Shown here in pieces: positions 28,483-39,262 of a DNA stretch of 64,000 nt; position 1 is the stretch's first letter, and every line of letters starts with the position of its first letter. Source of the DNA: Zygaena filipendulae. Lineage: Eukaryota; Arthropoda; Insecta; Lepidoptera; Zygaenidae. Position numbers and translations under genes: made by a program. The notes below the pieces were generated by a model that ran no database searches, was not told where the DNA came from, and saw only the letters and a list, made by a program, of their open reading frames with translations. The stretch lies in assembly GCA_907165275.2 (NCBI GenBank), contig OU015673.1, positions 4,913,001 to 4,977,000 on the forward strand, written 5' to 3'.

Positions 28483-29908
28483 CGCGCCAGTCCATTTCGT
28501 AATTAATTTTCTTGTCCTGTTATTATTTTTTCTTGCCAAATAAATAGCTTTTCTATTAAGAAATATAATTTCAATAGGTATAATGTTGTTTCATTGATGT
28601 TAGTAAATATTGCTTGTGAATCACAGATTTTTATTTATCTAATAAGTCTCGCAATAACTAGGTATAGAAAATGACTATACTAATACTACTAATGGTTGAA
28701 TAAAATTTTTGCATATTCACGAGAAGGTTTTTATTACAGTAAATTGGGAGTTCCTGCGGGAATTCCCAATGAAACCGTGGACACAGCCAGTGTGGTAATA
28801 TTTTTTTGATAACGTAATTCTTTCTTTGCTTCAATGGTAGGTATATAAACGCCCCCAAAAGTTGACACTTGACAGTTTTTATTGAATCTGTATTTTGTAT
28901 CCTTGTTCAACAGCCGTTAAAAATGTTAAGATCCTTAACATCGCCCAGAAAGAAATATTATATTTACCCAAATATGGTATACAACGTGTTAATGAATTGA
29001 CTGAAAACTATAAAATAGTTTGCTCATGCAGAAACGAATTTCGAATCAATCGCACCATGTTTTAATAAATGTTATATTTTTTAATTTTCAGCCCATGTCT
29101 GAAAAAAATATATGGCGCGTACCCCGCTCGTAGCAAAAAAAAACCAATTCGGTCATTGACACGTAGACGCGGGCGTAGTGCTTGAAATTTCTTAGATAGG
29201 TCACTTCCAAACTAATGTTGAATAACTTTTAAACCATTAATTTTTTTGACCTAATTTATATTTTAATCATAATAGTATTGTTAATTTTTTTAAATGGCGG
29301 TGTATCAGGTTTTTGGTTAATTTATTAACACGTTGTATAAATTACTAGATATAAGATATTTTTTTATGTCAATTTACGTAACTTCTTACATAGCATAAAA
29401 ATATGTCAATAATACATAACGATACCTACCTGCATAGTGTTATGTGAATAGTCAGTAACGTCCCATATTTACAAAGTTTTGTTAAGGAAATGACCTATAT
29501 AGCGCGTTGAACTAAGCATAAAGGTCAAGCTACACGAAAAGGAAAAGCGGCTGCAGAACAACAGTTTTCTATCTATGATTCTAATAGGCTGCATGGTTTT
29601 GGGTATAAAACATAGCAATTATCATTGATTGAATTCTAAATTTTGAATCTGCGATACGATGTCGACACAATTAACTAAGTTTTTTTTGGAATTAACCGAT
29701 TTCTTTAAATTAAAATATACCTACCTATAGGTACAAAATTTCTTCCATGAATGTTTTTTGTCCTGGGTGTAGTATATGCAACAACATTAAAATATCCGTA
29801 TAGTTTTTGATAAAATCACACATTAAATACACATTTAAGTCGATTATTTTTTCGAATACCTTGAACGCTTGTAAACTTCGCCATATTTAGTTCTTTTTAT
29901 AATATTTA
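28483..29908. other. Mostly unassigned stretch
   Basis: A short Helitron-like 3' scrap occurs at about 28738-28792 (GTTCCTGCGGGAATTCCC). An open frame at about 28895-29060 (VKILNIAQKEILYLPKYG) matches nothing that I know. A GC-richer patch at 29110-29175 has no clear meaning. Confidence 0.4.
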
Positions 29909-30307
29909 CTAGTTGTCCCCCGCGATTTCATCCGCGGTAATATTGGAGTTCCCGCGAGAATACCGGGAAAAAAGTACTCTACGTCCTTCTTTTACGGTGA
30001 ATAATAATAATAATAATAATAATATCATTTATTCATCTCCACAAATTAAGTACATGAAGAGTGTTTTAATTAAGAAAAGTAGGAGATCTGGAGCCTAATC
30101 TAGGATAACCTGTATTATAGGTCTCCAGGACCCGAACTGTTCCTCGCATTAATTTCGGAGTTCCCGCGGGAATTACGGGATAAAAGCTATTCTATCTTTT
30201 AAGTTGGACCATATTATAAATGGTTACAACATTTTATCAAAATCCGTTTAGTAGTTTAGGAGTCCATCGCGGACAAAAAACGTGACACGTGATTTATATA
30301 TAATAAG
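29909..30307 (-). mobile_element. Helitron-like composite split by a LINE tail
   Basis: The 3' end is the complement of ACTAGTTGTCCCCCGCGA. After 29998 an (AAT)n run and TATCATTTATTCATCTCCAC form an unrelated insert of about 150 bp. The Helitron returns at ATTAATTTCGGAGTTCCCGC and ends with the CACGTGATTTATATATAA type of 5' half. Confidence 0.7.
29998..30148 (-). mobile_element. Retroposon 3' end inside the Helitron
   Basis: On the minus strand it ends with ATATTATTATTATTATTATT. The body (AGGTCTCCAGGACCCGAAC at the far side) is not recognised. Eight AAT units mark the tail. Confidence 0.45.
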
Positions 30308-30360
30308 ATTATTTATCATTTCTTTCGATAAATTATAATAAAATAATGAAAACAAAAAAT

Positions 30361-30525
30361 AATCGAAGCAGCGCGTTCGCTCCACACACGCTCATCGAGG
30401 TAGTGTGACCGAAACATTAAGTAGGTTTAGCTCGACGCGGACAGCAGCGGTCGCGCCGCTTCGCGCTGCGTTCACCGCAAATTGTCTGCGGCTGCATAAT
30501 GTTGCGGTGCGGTGCCGCGTGTTGG
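30361..30525. other. GC-rich patch of unknown nature
   Basis: GCAGCGGTCGCGCCGCTTCG is surrounded by self-complementary GC-rich blocks. It could be a decayed transposon end or a CpG-rich regulatory islet. No coding signature. Confidence 0.3.
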
Positions 30526-30574
30526 TGAACTGATGTCAGCAACCTCTATACATATATCATGTCCGACATCGCTA

Positions 30575-31117
30575 TACAAGCATTATACAATATACAATCA
30601 TAATGCGATAAAACTGTCTGTTGGATGCACGGATGGATGTTCGTTATTCAATCAAGCCGGAATGGCGGAACAGCATTGGATAGAATTCGGCACAGAGATA
30701 GATTAGTCTGGAATAGGACATAAGTTATTTTTGTGCCGAAACTCCCGCAGGAACTCCAAATTTACCTTCCACCAGATGGGAGGACGAAATCAAACGCATA
30801 GCGGGCCCAAACTGGACACAAACTGCACTATTCAGAGAAAACTGGCTCCATTTGGAAGAGGCCTTTACCCGCAGAGGGGTTCTTGCAGAATAACTGTATT
30901 AAAAAGATACTATAACCTTAAGCCTATATACTATGTCATATACATATTATAACTACGATAATAATATACTTAAAAAACTAACCAATACATACAAAACTAT
31001 GTTTTTTCTTCGTAATACTAACAAACTAACTTGTAAACTAGCATTTTCTGGAAGAAATAAAAGACTTTTTTATTTTTATTTATTTTATTTATTTAAACCG
31101 CGGGGAAAAGCTAGTAT
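30575..31117 (+). mobile_element. Helitron-like element interrupted by a LINE fragment
   Basis: The left part runs through CTGTCTGTTGGATGCACGGA to CCCGCAGGAACTCCAAATTT (about 30765). The right part resumes at AAACCGCGGGGAAAAGCTAG (31095-31116). Removing 30766-31094 gives a normal 3' end. Confidence 0.7.
30765..31094 (+). pseudogene. LINE ORF2 C-terminal fragment with 3' UTR
   Basis: The 42-residue frame 30765-30893 reads PSTRWEDEIKRIAGPNW, then ENWLHLEEAFTRRGVLAE, then stop. R(P)PTRW.D...AG..W...A..R..W..L.EA is the closing block of many lepidopteran LINE reverse transcriptases (CR1/L2-like or jockey-like). About 200 bp of AT-rich 3' UTR and a (TTTA)n-type tail follow before the Helitron resumes. 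Extreme 5' truncation, no catalytic residues. Confidence 0.75.
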
Positions 31118-31134
31118 GGTTATATATCAGCAGT

Positions 31135-31209
31135 GCAATTGTGCTGTTAAGGCGTGACAGCGTAATAAACAAACAAAATAACTCACTTTCGCATTAATAG
31201 TAAGGATTG
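31135..31209 (-). mobile_element. Helitron-like 5' fragment
   Basis: GCTGTTAAGGCGTGACAGCG then AACTCACTTTCGCATTAATA is the complement of the standard 5' half. The 3' half is absent. Confidence 0.6.
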
Positions 31210-32354
31210 GTTGCTATAATATTTTTTTTTGCATTTATAGTTATTTTGTGATTTGTTAATAAAGTTTAGACAGCTACAATCTTTGTAGTAAGTAACTACC
31301 TATGTTTATTTTGGTTGATTGCAGTTGATTTTAGGGATCAAAACGTGCATTTTGTAATCGCACAACCACTGTTTCTGGTTGCAATGAAAAATGATAAAGT
31401 AACAAAAGTTACATAATAGCCCTGCAGATACGAACCTACACCAGAGTAAAAAGTCTCTACTTTTTGGCCCATAAGCTATTTCTGCGCAAAAATTGGATCA
31501 CTCGCATATTGACCTTTCTTAAGGGTTTGATGTCCGGGTTATATTCTACACGTAGAAGTGACCTATAGGCAGAATGACCTATATTTTATTGATGCGTGCA
31601 TGGAAACAAAAACTGTGCTTGTATGCCCCTATATTTTTTAGTTTCCTTTAGAAACTTAAAATTTTGGTTGGTATCCTTGTAAATGATATATAGTTAGTTG
31701 TCTTTAGTATGCAAAGTAATTACTAATTAGTAATTAGTCTGAGTTTACTAGAAGATAACTCTTTTTACAGTTAAGTTCGTCAAGTTACAAAATTTGTTTT
31801 TTTTTTCAGTTTTGTAAAATTTTTGCTATGTGTAATAAAAGAATACTGCATGAATGTTACTTCCCTTGCGCAAAGATTACACGAATATTTGGCTTTTTGT
31901 AAATTAATTCCTATTAGTTATTTATTGGAAAGCCAGTTTTTAGAGAAAAGACCATTCAGATAATGGAAAAACAAATAGTTAATAAAAAATAGGTAATTTA
32001 TATTACATCTTTACTCTCGTAACAGACTACATAAGCTGTCAATAATAATGAAATGACTCTATTATTTTCTATATCACTTTCAAGGTTTTATCAAAATTGT
32101 TTCTTTGTTTTCTTTTTTTTTAAGCAAAATAACACGATTTATCTCAAAGAACGATATTGTACACGCAAAGTTCATGTATTACTCATACCTCAATATGTAT
32201 TTTTACAATATAACAGTAAGTATATTGTTTATTTCCCTTTAAAAAAAAGAGCAAGAATTTCGTCCAGACTTCGAATATTTCTCTGCATTAAGAGTAGGTA
32301 TCTCATTATTGAGATGAGAACTCTCCACAATTTTTTCAGGCTTCTTTATATTAT
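31210..32354. other. Unassigned stretch
   Basis: A 129-codon frame at 32053-32442 is rich in F, Y, K and I and overlaps a Helitron scrap, so it is not treated as a gene. Nothing else is recognised. Confidence 0.45.
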
Positions 32355-32850
32355 TGAACAAGCTGTACCCAACGGTTACCTACACCCACAGCAATTTCGG
32401 AGTTCCCGCGTAATTTCCGAAATCAGGTTAGCTAACCACTAGATCAACAGTCTTTATCAATATGATCAAAATATCGACATCCTTACATAATATAATAAAA
32501 CCAAGTCCTCCGCCACATCTGTGTGTCTCTGCGTCTGTTTATACGATAAACTCAAAAACTACTGAACTGATTGTCATGCAGTTGAGCGATTGATGAGGAA
32601 GGTTTAGGTACCTAATTTGTCAAAGTTTTGTGTAAATTGATTGAAATATAATTATAATTATTGGATGTGTTGGAAAAAGTACCTACTCTGTTTCGCTTTC
32701 ACGCCAATGCGCAACGGCTCAATCGATCACCATGAAATTTAGTATGCACGTTGTCAGGAGTACAGAAAAGGACGTAGGGTACTTTTAATCCCGGAATTCC
32801 AGCGGGAACGTCGTTAATAACGCGGGTGAAACAGCGGGGAGCAGATAGTA
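32355..32850. mobile_element. Helitron-like scrap (minus) and long copy (plus)
   Basis: 32355-32432 is a degraded minus-strand 3' end (CAATTTCGGAGTTCCCGCG). 32488-32850 on the plus strand starts AACCAAGTCCTCCGCCACAT. It includes ATTGGATGTGTTGGAAAAAG, then switches into a second standard body (CACCATGAAATTTAGTATGC), ending CGGGTGAAACAGCGGGGAGC. The switch makes it a fused double element. Confidence 0.65.
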
Positions 32851-33586
32851 ATTTGCATAAATAGAAAACCCGCTAATAAAGTGTAAGCGTACTCAATTTG
32901 GAACCCTCAAAAGTGAGTTAAACTTTGACATAACCATGCTTCTTGAAAGTTGTTGAATTCTTAACAAGGCGGGCGGGGCGCTCCGGCGTGTAGTACATTT
33001 AAATTAATGATGCCACCCCTCACATTCGCAGTTCGCACTCATTAACCCTTATTACAAAAGTTTAGCAACACGCCCCTTAATCAGGCTTCGTTAAAAATAG
33101 TTGAATTACGTCGGTATACCTAATGTTAGGAGGTTGTAACTTTTAGCTCTCGAAAATAGGTAGCACTGCAATTTCTGACGCTCTGTTTATTTACACACAC
33201 ATTAATTAATATATTATTAATTACATTACGGGAGGACATTTTATTTTGGAACACAGAACAGTTTGTTTTTTGAAATTTGTTATTTCGAAAAAATGCGTAA
33301 GTGTCCGTAACTTCGACTATTATATAAGGCCAGTATGGTGTCGGAAAACAGGCAAGTAGGTATATAAATGTATATATGTGTAATATATATGTGTAATATA
33401 AATGTAGGTATACAGTAGTTTTGTAAATAGCTTTGAAATTGCTATAGGTAATTAAGGTTATAATTGCACGAAATTATTAAAAAAAAAAAAATGTTATTCG
33501 AAACGAATTTCAATAGAATAAAAGAAAAATAAATAAAAATTAAACGGTTTTCAGAACCCGAATGTCCATACGATGTCCGAATGTCC
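32851..33586. other. Unassigned stretch
   Basis: No genes. A TATATGTGTAATATA short duplication lies at about 33372-33402. Confidence 0.45.
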
Positions 33587-33638
33587 CGGTATGAATGTCC
33601 ATACAGACAGTTCGCTGTCTGTATGGACATTCATACCG
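33587..33638. repeat. Perfect hairpin, 24-bp stem and TTCG loop
   Basis: The left arm (33587-33610, CGGTATGAATGTCCATAC plus AGACAG) is exactly complementary to the right arm (33615-33638). The loop is four bases, TTCG. The block GAATGTCCATAC also occurs just upstream (about 33560), outside the stem. It may be a transposon tip, a small-RNA precursor-like fold, or a chance palindromic duplication. Confidence 0.85.
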
Positions 33639-33639
33639 A

Positions 33640-34589
33640 GTACCTGGACTATCTACCCTTCAGGGAAGATATTCTTTCCCCAATGTCCATAAAACTTAAG
33701 TTAGTTAATTTTTAGTTTCCCCCCTTAGTCAAGTTGACAATATACGATGAAACGTATCGTCAGGTCACCTGCGGTCATGAAACATAGTCCAATAAAAAGT
33801 TCAATTTTCGGTTAAATAGATTTGGTTTGTCAACTTGGCTAAGGCGACTCCTAAGTTTATTGGTTGTCCTTTGTGAACATATGAATTATACGTATTTCCG
33901 ACCACATTTATTACGAAGCGGATTCTGCGCTAGAACCTTTTTAAGCAGGACGAACGTCAAAGCTGTCGATTCCAGTCAGTGTAACATTTTAATGCGAAAT
34001 GACAAATTGATCGAGATTATCCTGACATTAACATAAAACGGATTAGTCAGTTGGCATTTTAAGAGATCCCTACTTTGGACGAATGATGGATTCCTAGTGA
34101 TTAGAGAAATAAATCTTTTGTAATAATATTTCCTTTCGAAGATCTCATAATTGTTTATTTATTTATATAACATAAGTCGGCTACGGCTCAGCTTTGATTA
34201 ATAACTAACTCAAGTCAAATACCAAGTCAAATAAAATTGAAATATTTTATTGTTTTACGGCTTCATTCCCGATAGCAATTTCGATACCTACCTACCTAAA
34301 TCTAATCTAATATAATTAAATAATTTCTTGTATGAAATTACCTAAGCAGGGATTTTAACCAAAGTATGAAATTACCTAAGAGACTCTCGCGTTTGAGCTT
34401 GGCGTTAGGTACTTTCTAACCCACATACTCTTCTTACTTAAATTATATTATTATGAAAATTAGTAAGTACTACCTAAAAAACTACCTAAAAACGAAAAAA
34501 GAAACTGAATATCTAGATACACTGTCTGACGGTATCGTAGGAAAAACGTTATCTATCTTCTATATCTAATATCTATACTTTGATATGTC
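33640..34589. other. Unassigned stretch
   Basis: No gene is recognised. TACCTAAAAACTACC-type and TATCTA-type short repeats occur around 34470-34580. Confidence 0.45.
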
Positions 34590-34878
34590 TGTGATAGGGC
34601 TTGGTAGATTGATGCTCGAGTGCAAGCGAATGTTAGAGGAAAGAATGCCTGTTGTAAGTTCCTGTGTAAATATGTAAATAATAAGTAAGTTTTTGTGAGT
34701 GTTATGTTTTTGTTTTAATTCACATTTTAAAATTGTTTTTAATTTAAAAATTAAAAAATTTGTTCCATTTAAAATTTTAGAAATATGTTTAGTTTGTAAA
34801 TTAATTATTTATTAAGCGCTATGGCTTAAGCAGTCATGCTTTCTAAATTCAATAAATAAATAAATAAATAAATAATAA
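34590..34878 (+). mobile_element. Possible retroposon 3' end with (AATA)n tail
   Basis: An AT-rich segment ending AAATTCAATAAATAAATAAA. A GATGCTCGAGTGCAAGCGAA stretch at the left may be the end of a coding part. The family cannot be named. Confidence 0.3.
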
Positions 34879-34911
34879 AACTGTAGAGGTCAATTCTGTA
34901 CATCTTATCTT

Positions 34912-35631
34912 AATACATATAAATCACGTGTCACGTTGTTTGTCCGCGACGGACTCCGAAACTACTGAATCGATCGTGATGAAATTTGGTCACTATGTTG
35001 TATTTGGCCCAACTTAAAAGATAGGACAGTTTTTATCTCGGCATTCCCGCGGGAACTCCGGAATTAATGCGGGGAACAGCTAATCACCGTAAACCGTATC
35101 TTGCATCTTGTCAGTGCAGGGGTACAAAGAAGGTCGTAGAGGGACTACTTTTTTCCCGGAATTCCCGCGGGAACTCCGAAATTACCGCGGATGAAATCGC
35201 GGGGGACAGCTAGTTGAATATATATTAAAAATTAATATTGGAGGATGAATGGTGATAGATACTGATGCCAAAAATGCAATCAGTAAATTTTTTGTCTGTC
35301 TGTCTGACTGTCTGATTTATCTGAAGGGATTTTAACCAAACTTGGCACGATTGTAGTCCATACTCCTGGGCAGGTTATAGGCTATATAACATAACGCTAA
35401 GACACATAGGAGCTAAGCAGTGACGATAAATTTGAAGCAAGTCGGATGAAAATGCGCTTTCACGCTCTTATCCTCGCATACGTTTACTCAATCACGCAAA
35501 AACGGCTGAACGGATTTGGATGAAATTTGGCATGCACGTACAGAGAAGGACATAGGATACTTTTTATCCCGGAATTCCCGCGAGAACTCCGAAATTACCG
35601 CGGATGTAATCGCGGGGGGGCAGCTAGTATA
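34912..35631 (+). mobile_element. Helitron-like head-to-tail pair
   Basis: 34912-35213 has the TAAATCACGTGTCACG 5' half, an internal 3' box, and a terminal GGGGGACAGCTAGT. 35214-35631 follows directly, with GGAGGATGAATGGTGATAGA, the (TCTG)n run, TCCATACTCCTGGGCAGG and GCAAAAACGGCTGAACGG, ending GGGGGGGCAGCTAGT. The second copy matches 61053-61510 on the opposite strand. Confidence 0.8.
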
Positions 35632-35829
35632 ATTATAAATCAAATGGCTCGCCTTAATTGATTTTTTTTTATCTCAAGAGTTCCACTATGAGCAGTATTA
35701 AGTAGGTATAGGTAATACTTAATATTAAAAAAAATGATTTTTTGTGTATCATAACAATTTTAATTGTTTTGCGTTTATCCATTGATAAAGTCGAAAATAA
35801 CTAAGTTGATTTAAAAAAATGTTTCACTC

Positions 35830-35935
35830 ATAAGAAGTGTTTCCGAGTCGGACACTTTTTATCCTGGAGTTCCCAAGGGATCTCCGAAATTAACGCAAGT
35901 GGAATCATGGGATCGACTATAGGTATATTTCGAAC
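35830..35935 (+). mobile_element. Helitron-like 3' fragment
   Basis: TTTTTATCCTGGAGTTCCCA then CCGAAATTAACGCAAGTGGA and GGATCGACTATAGG. Diverged tip. Confidence 0.5.
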
Positions 35936-35997
35936 TAAAGTAATTGTCTTAAATATTTTCCTATTAAACATGCCTACCTAAATTATTCTTTTGGCTC

Positions 35998-36330
35998 AAT
36001 AGGCTATTTGACTATTTTTTTAGTCCGTCTTGTAGATTAATAAAAATTATTGGACACGTATTTTTTCTTTTTTTACGTAATCAAAAAATAACGGCGATAC
36101 ATTGAGTTGAAATTTCGCGTGACGTCACTAACTAGTGCAGTTTGTGTGGCGGTTTGTAGTGGTAAGTGACGTCACGAGCCCCCACCCTAAACTTTAATGC
36201 GCTTTATCTATGTGGTGAAAATCCAAAAATACGTGTTTGAAAAATAAAAAAATACGTGTCTAATGATCTTTAATTTTCTAAATGACGAGCTAATTAGAAT
36301 TTTGATTTTCAAAAGTTGTCAACATGAATT
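35998..36330 (+). mobile_element. TGACGTCA-MITE, copy 5
   Basis: AATAGGCTATTTGACTATTT at the left, both palindromes intact (GCGTGACGTCACTAAC and AAGTGACGTCACGAG), and GTTGTCAACATGAATT at the right. A small internal duplication of AAAAATACGTGT occurs at 36226-36258. Confidence 0.9.
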
Positions 36331-36423
36331 GCCGTCAAAGAAAAAAACCTTGTGTCTAGACATTATTTATTTTGTGTGAACTATAGGTACACCCGTAGCA
36401 TGTTTTGATAACAAATATAAACA

Positions 36424-36475
36424 GGGTCGGTGGGCGCGCGCCGGCGGCGTCCAGTAAGTGTAAAACAAATATCAC
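36424..36475 (+). promoter_or_regulatory. GC-rich islet with donor-like end
   Basis: A compact GC block (CGGTGGGCGCGCGCCGGCGG) followed by CGTCCAGTAAGTGTAA, a good 5' splice-site match. No frame or TATA box is evident. It may be the end of a non-coding exon or a GC-rich repeat remnant. Confidence 0.2.
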
Positions 36476-36841
36476 CAAAATGTGTTTCTAATACCAACCG
36501 TTCGAAGTGGTTAGATAGTTTAGTAGATACTAGACTCGAATGTACCGATAAATAATATTGGCTAGACCTCTCACAGATCCATCCAGCTCCACCGCTTGAA
36601 TGTTGAATTTTTGATACAACTGAATATTTCTACTTATTAGAAGACCACATTACGTTAAATATAAATAAAAAGTACCTATAAAAGGTTTTTATTTGTTCTT
36701 TTCTTGCTTATTGCATGAATGTTGCTCGAATTCAGTGTCAGGAAAAGTCTAGAGAAAAATGAAATTTCTTTTTTATTTTTGCGTTTGAATTTTTGGACAG
36801 TTTTAGCTACTGTCAGCTACAAATTAGATAAAGGGTAATAG

Positions 36842-36883
36842 CTAGTTAGCTAGTAATATATAGCTATATTACTAGCTAACTAG
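36842..36883. repeat. Perfect 19-bp inverted repeat, 4-base loop
   Basis: CTAGTTAGCTAGTAATATA (36842-36860) is followed after TAGC by its exact complement (36865-36883). Short palindromic duplication of unknown origin. Confidence 0.8.
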
Positions 36884-36915
36884 TATAACTACATATACCT
36901 AGATATTTAAGAACC

Positions 36916-37012
36916 TAACCTGCATGCCTTCTGGTGTTGCAGATGTCTATGGGCGGCGGTAATCACTTACCATCAAGTGTACCACTTGCCCATTTGCCCC
37001 CTATGACAAAAA
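36916..37012 (+). mobile_element. SINE 3' fragment
   Basis: CCTGCATGCCTTCTGGTGTT, GGCGGCGGTAATCACTTACC and TTTGCCCCCTATGACA match the 3' part of the SINE at 40668-41013. The tRNA-like head is absent. Confidence 0.75.
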
Positions 37013-38136
37013 GAATAACCAAATGTGGTTTTTGTTGCACTGAAAAATAAGTGAAATTTGTATTCGTATTATATTGGTTTTAATAAATAAAAAATAAAAA
37101 AAAGTCAGTGTCACAAACAAGTCAAAAGATTTTTTTTTCTTGTTTTGTATTAGGAATAGTCAAAGACATTATAAGATTATAATTCACCACAAAGTAGGTA
37201 CATTTCAAATAGCCAATTTGAAATTTGAAGGATACTCTGATGACCCTGATGGTCTATACTTTACTACGATACTACGACTACTAGACGTAGCTTTTTGTGT
37301 GAGGTTTACGCTCTTTGATAGTACAAACTCTTCGTAATAAGACAAAAAAAAAACGGCAAATTGACTTTGATCCCATAGCAAACCGAATGTGAAATCAATT
37401 TGATACATTTAAGTTACCGACTTTATCCGTAAGTTTCGGCCTTATAAAACAAAAAAAATATCAGTTCCATCGTATCTAACTAATAGACCAAAGGCGCTAT
37501 TTTTAATGACACCAAAATAAAATCGTGAAATGTCACCTAAGTATTTATTTTTTTATGTATTGAAATCCTGAAGCTCGTTCAAGTTCGGTCAAAGGTTAAC
37601 CAACAATCAACATTATCGTCAAAAAAGGGTTGGATCGCCATTCATCAACGCGATAAGAAATGTGCCAACAATATTAGAATTAGATTGTTATAAAATTTGG
37701 CGTTTTAACAGTTTTGTTTTGGTTTTGGTAATGTTAACATTTTATTTTCTTTAATTCGCCAATAAACGCCTTTTTAATTTTACATTTTTTATTTTCATGT
37801 CGTAATGAAACACTTTTTAATCGTTATCGTAGTAGAAAACTAAGGAAGTTATCATCGTGTCACGTCACACATAAAAATTACCAGGTAAGAATAAAAGTAA
37901 ATAAAATTCTACCTAAAATTTTGCCCACATACATTTTTTCACACTTGAAAACTCTTTGTGAGTTACTAACGCGACAGAGAAAGCTATCCTTTGATGCCGA
38001 CTGTACTTGTCTGAAAAATTGTTGACATATTCGAAAGAGAGCTACGCAGCATATCCTACGTTCATCTTCCCTTGAGACGATCATAATGTTACTCTATATT
38101 TTGTAAATATAATACACAAGTACTTTGTTAGTTATC
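37013..38136. other. Unassigned stretch
   Basis: Possible A-rich retroposon tail near 37080-37100. The remainder is AT-rich with no family-like frame. Confidence 0.4.
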
Positions 38137-38490
38137 ATCACAGAACAGAAAATTACAAATAGAACCATTTAGTTAAGTATGAAAACAGATGAAAGCCAGT
38201 GTCGCCGAGTGATTTTCGCACACAAAAGTATTCATCACGCACTAAAACATTCATTAACGTAAATAAATATAAAATACCTATCTTGAACGTTTTATGGGTA
38301 ATATTTTACTTAGTCACTGTTTTCAAAATTCACAGTTTTGGAAATATTGTGGTAAATATATACACGGGTCATGGGATGGCACCAAAAGACGTTTTGGACA
38401 ATTGAGCATTTGCTCTAACTTCCTTTGCAACTGTAGCGTGCCTGCCCAGCCTACATGTACTCTCTAGTTAATTTATTTGCTCTGTGGTTA
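38137..38490 (+). repeat. Unnamed interspersed repeat U1, long copy
   Basis: Starts TCACAGAACAGAAAATTACA, includes GTGATTTTCGCACACAAAAG, CACAGTTTTGGAAATATTGT and CTAACTTCCTTTGCAACTGT, and ends CTAGTTAATTTATTTGCTCT, GTGG. The end is roughly complementary to the start (CACAGA.CA.ATAAATTA), so this may be a MITE of about 350 bp. It matches 53562-53894 on the opposite strand over most of its length. Confidence 0.7.
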
Positions 38491-39049
38491 TCGTGAATAG
38501 ATGAATTTCTCGACGATTTTTTTATTAGCTGCATGAAGTACCTAAACTCGTATCGTTGAGAAAGTCGACGTAAATAATAAATAGTTTCACAGTAAAATTA
38601 CCAGGTAAAATACAAACAGTATTTCTATTGTTTTATTTATTTTGTTGTGTAAGAAATAGGAGTCAGAAAAGCTTCCCGGCGGTTTTTAGTCTTATACCAG
38701 TCACTGAAGAATGTCGCAGTGAAACAAATGAAGTTGAAAGGTTTTAATCCCTTTGCATTGTGTCGCCAACAAATCGTCGATGTTAAAAATATATTTTGCT
38801 CGCTGAATGCTGAAAATTTTCACAGTTATTGGCTTTTGTCACAAAGTTGAATGAAATAGTTAAAGTTGTGGTATTTTAAGAATTTATTGAAATAATTTAT
38901 TTTCGAATCGAGCGGATTTAAAAGTTAGGTAGGTAATAATAATAATAACGATAAATATTTGAGTAACAACTTTGTCGTTAAACTTCTATAGCAGTTTTGT
39001 ACTAATTTGTTTCATTGTTATTCAAAACCAATTGCCTTGAACTATTGTT
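38491..39049. other. Unassigned stretch
   Basis: AT-rich, with an (AAT)n patch at 38936-38950. No gene. Confidence 0.45.
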
Positions 39050-39262
39050 GACTAGCTATTCCCCGCGATTTCACCCGCGTTAGTTTCGGAGTTCCTACAG
39101 GAATTTGAGGATAAAAAATATTCTACGTCCTTTTCTGTACCCCTCACAATGTGCATGCAAATTTTTTCCTATCTACTGATGAAAACCGCATGAAAATTGA
39201 ATTTATCGCGAACAGACAGACAGACAGGCGCGGCGGAGGACTTTGTTTTATAATATGTAGGT
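39050..39262 (-). mobile_element. Helitron-like element
   Basis: Complement of CTAGCTATTCCCCGCGAT at the 3' end. The 5' end is the complement of CGCGGCGGAGGACTTTGTTT with a CAGA run. A short hybrid of the basic core and the CCTCCGCCGCG 5' half. Confidence 0.75.

Noticed and set aside
32053..32442. 129-codon plus-strand frame
   Set aside because: Composition (F, Y, K, I from AT-rich DNA) looks random, and its end overlaps a degraded minus-strand Helitron tip.
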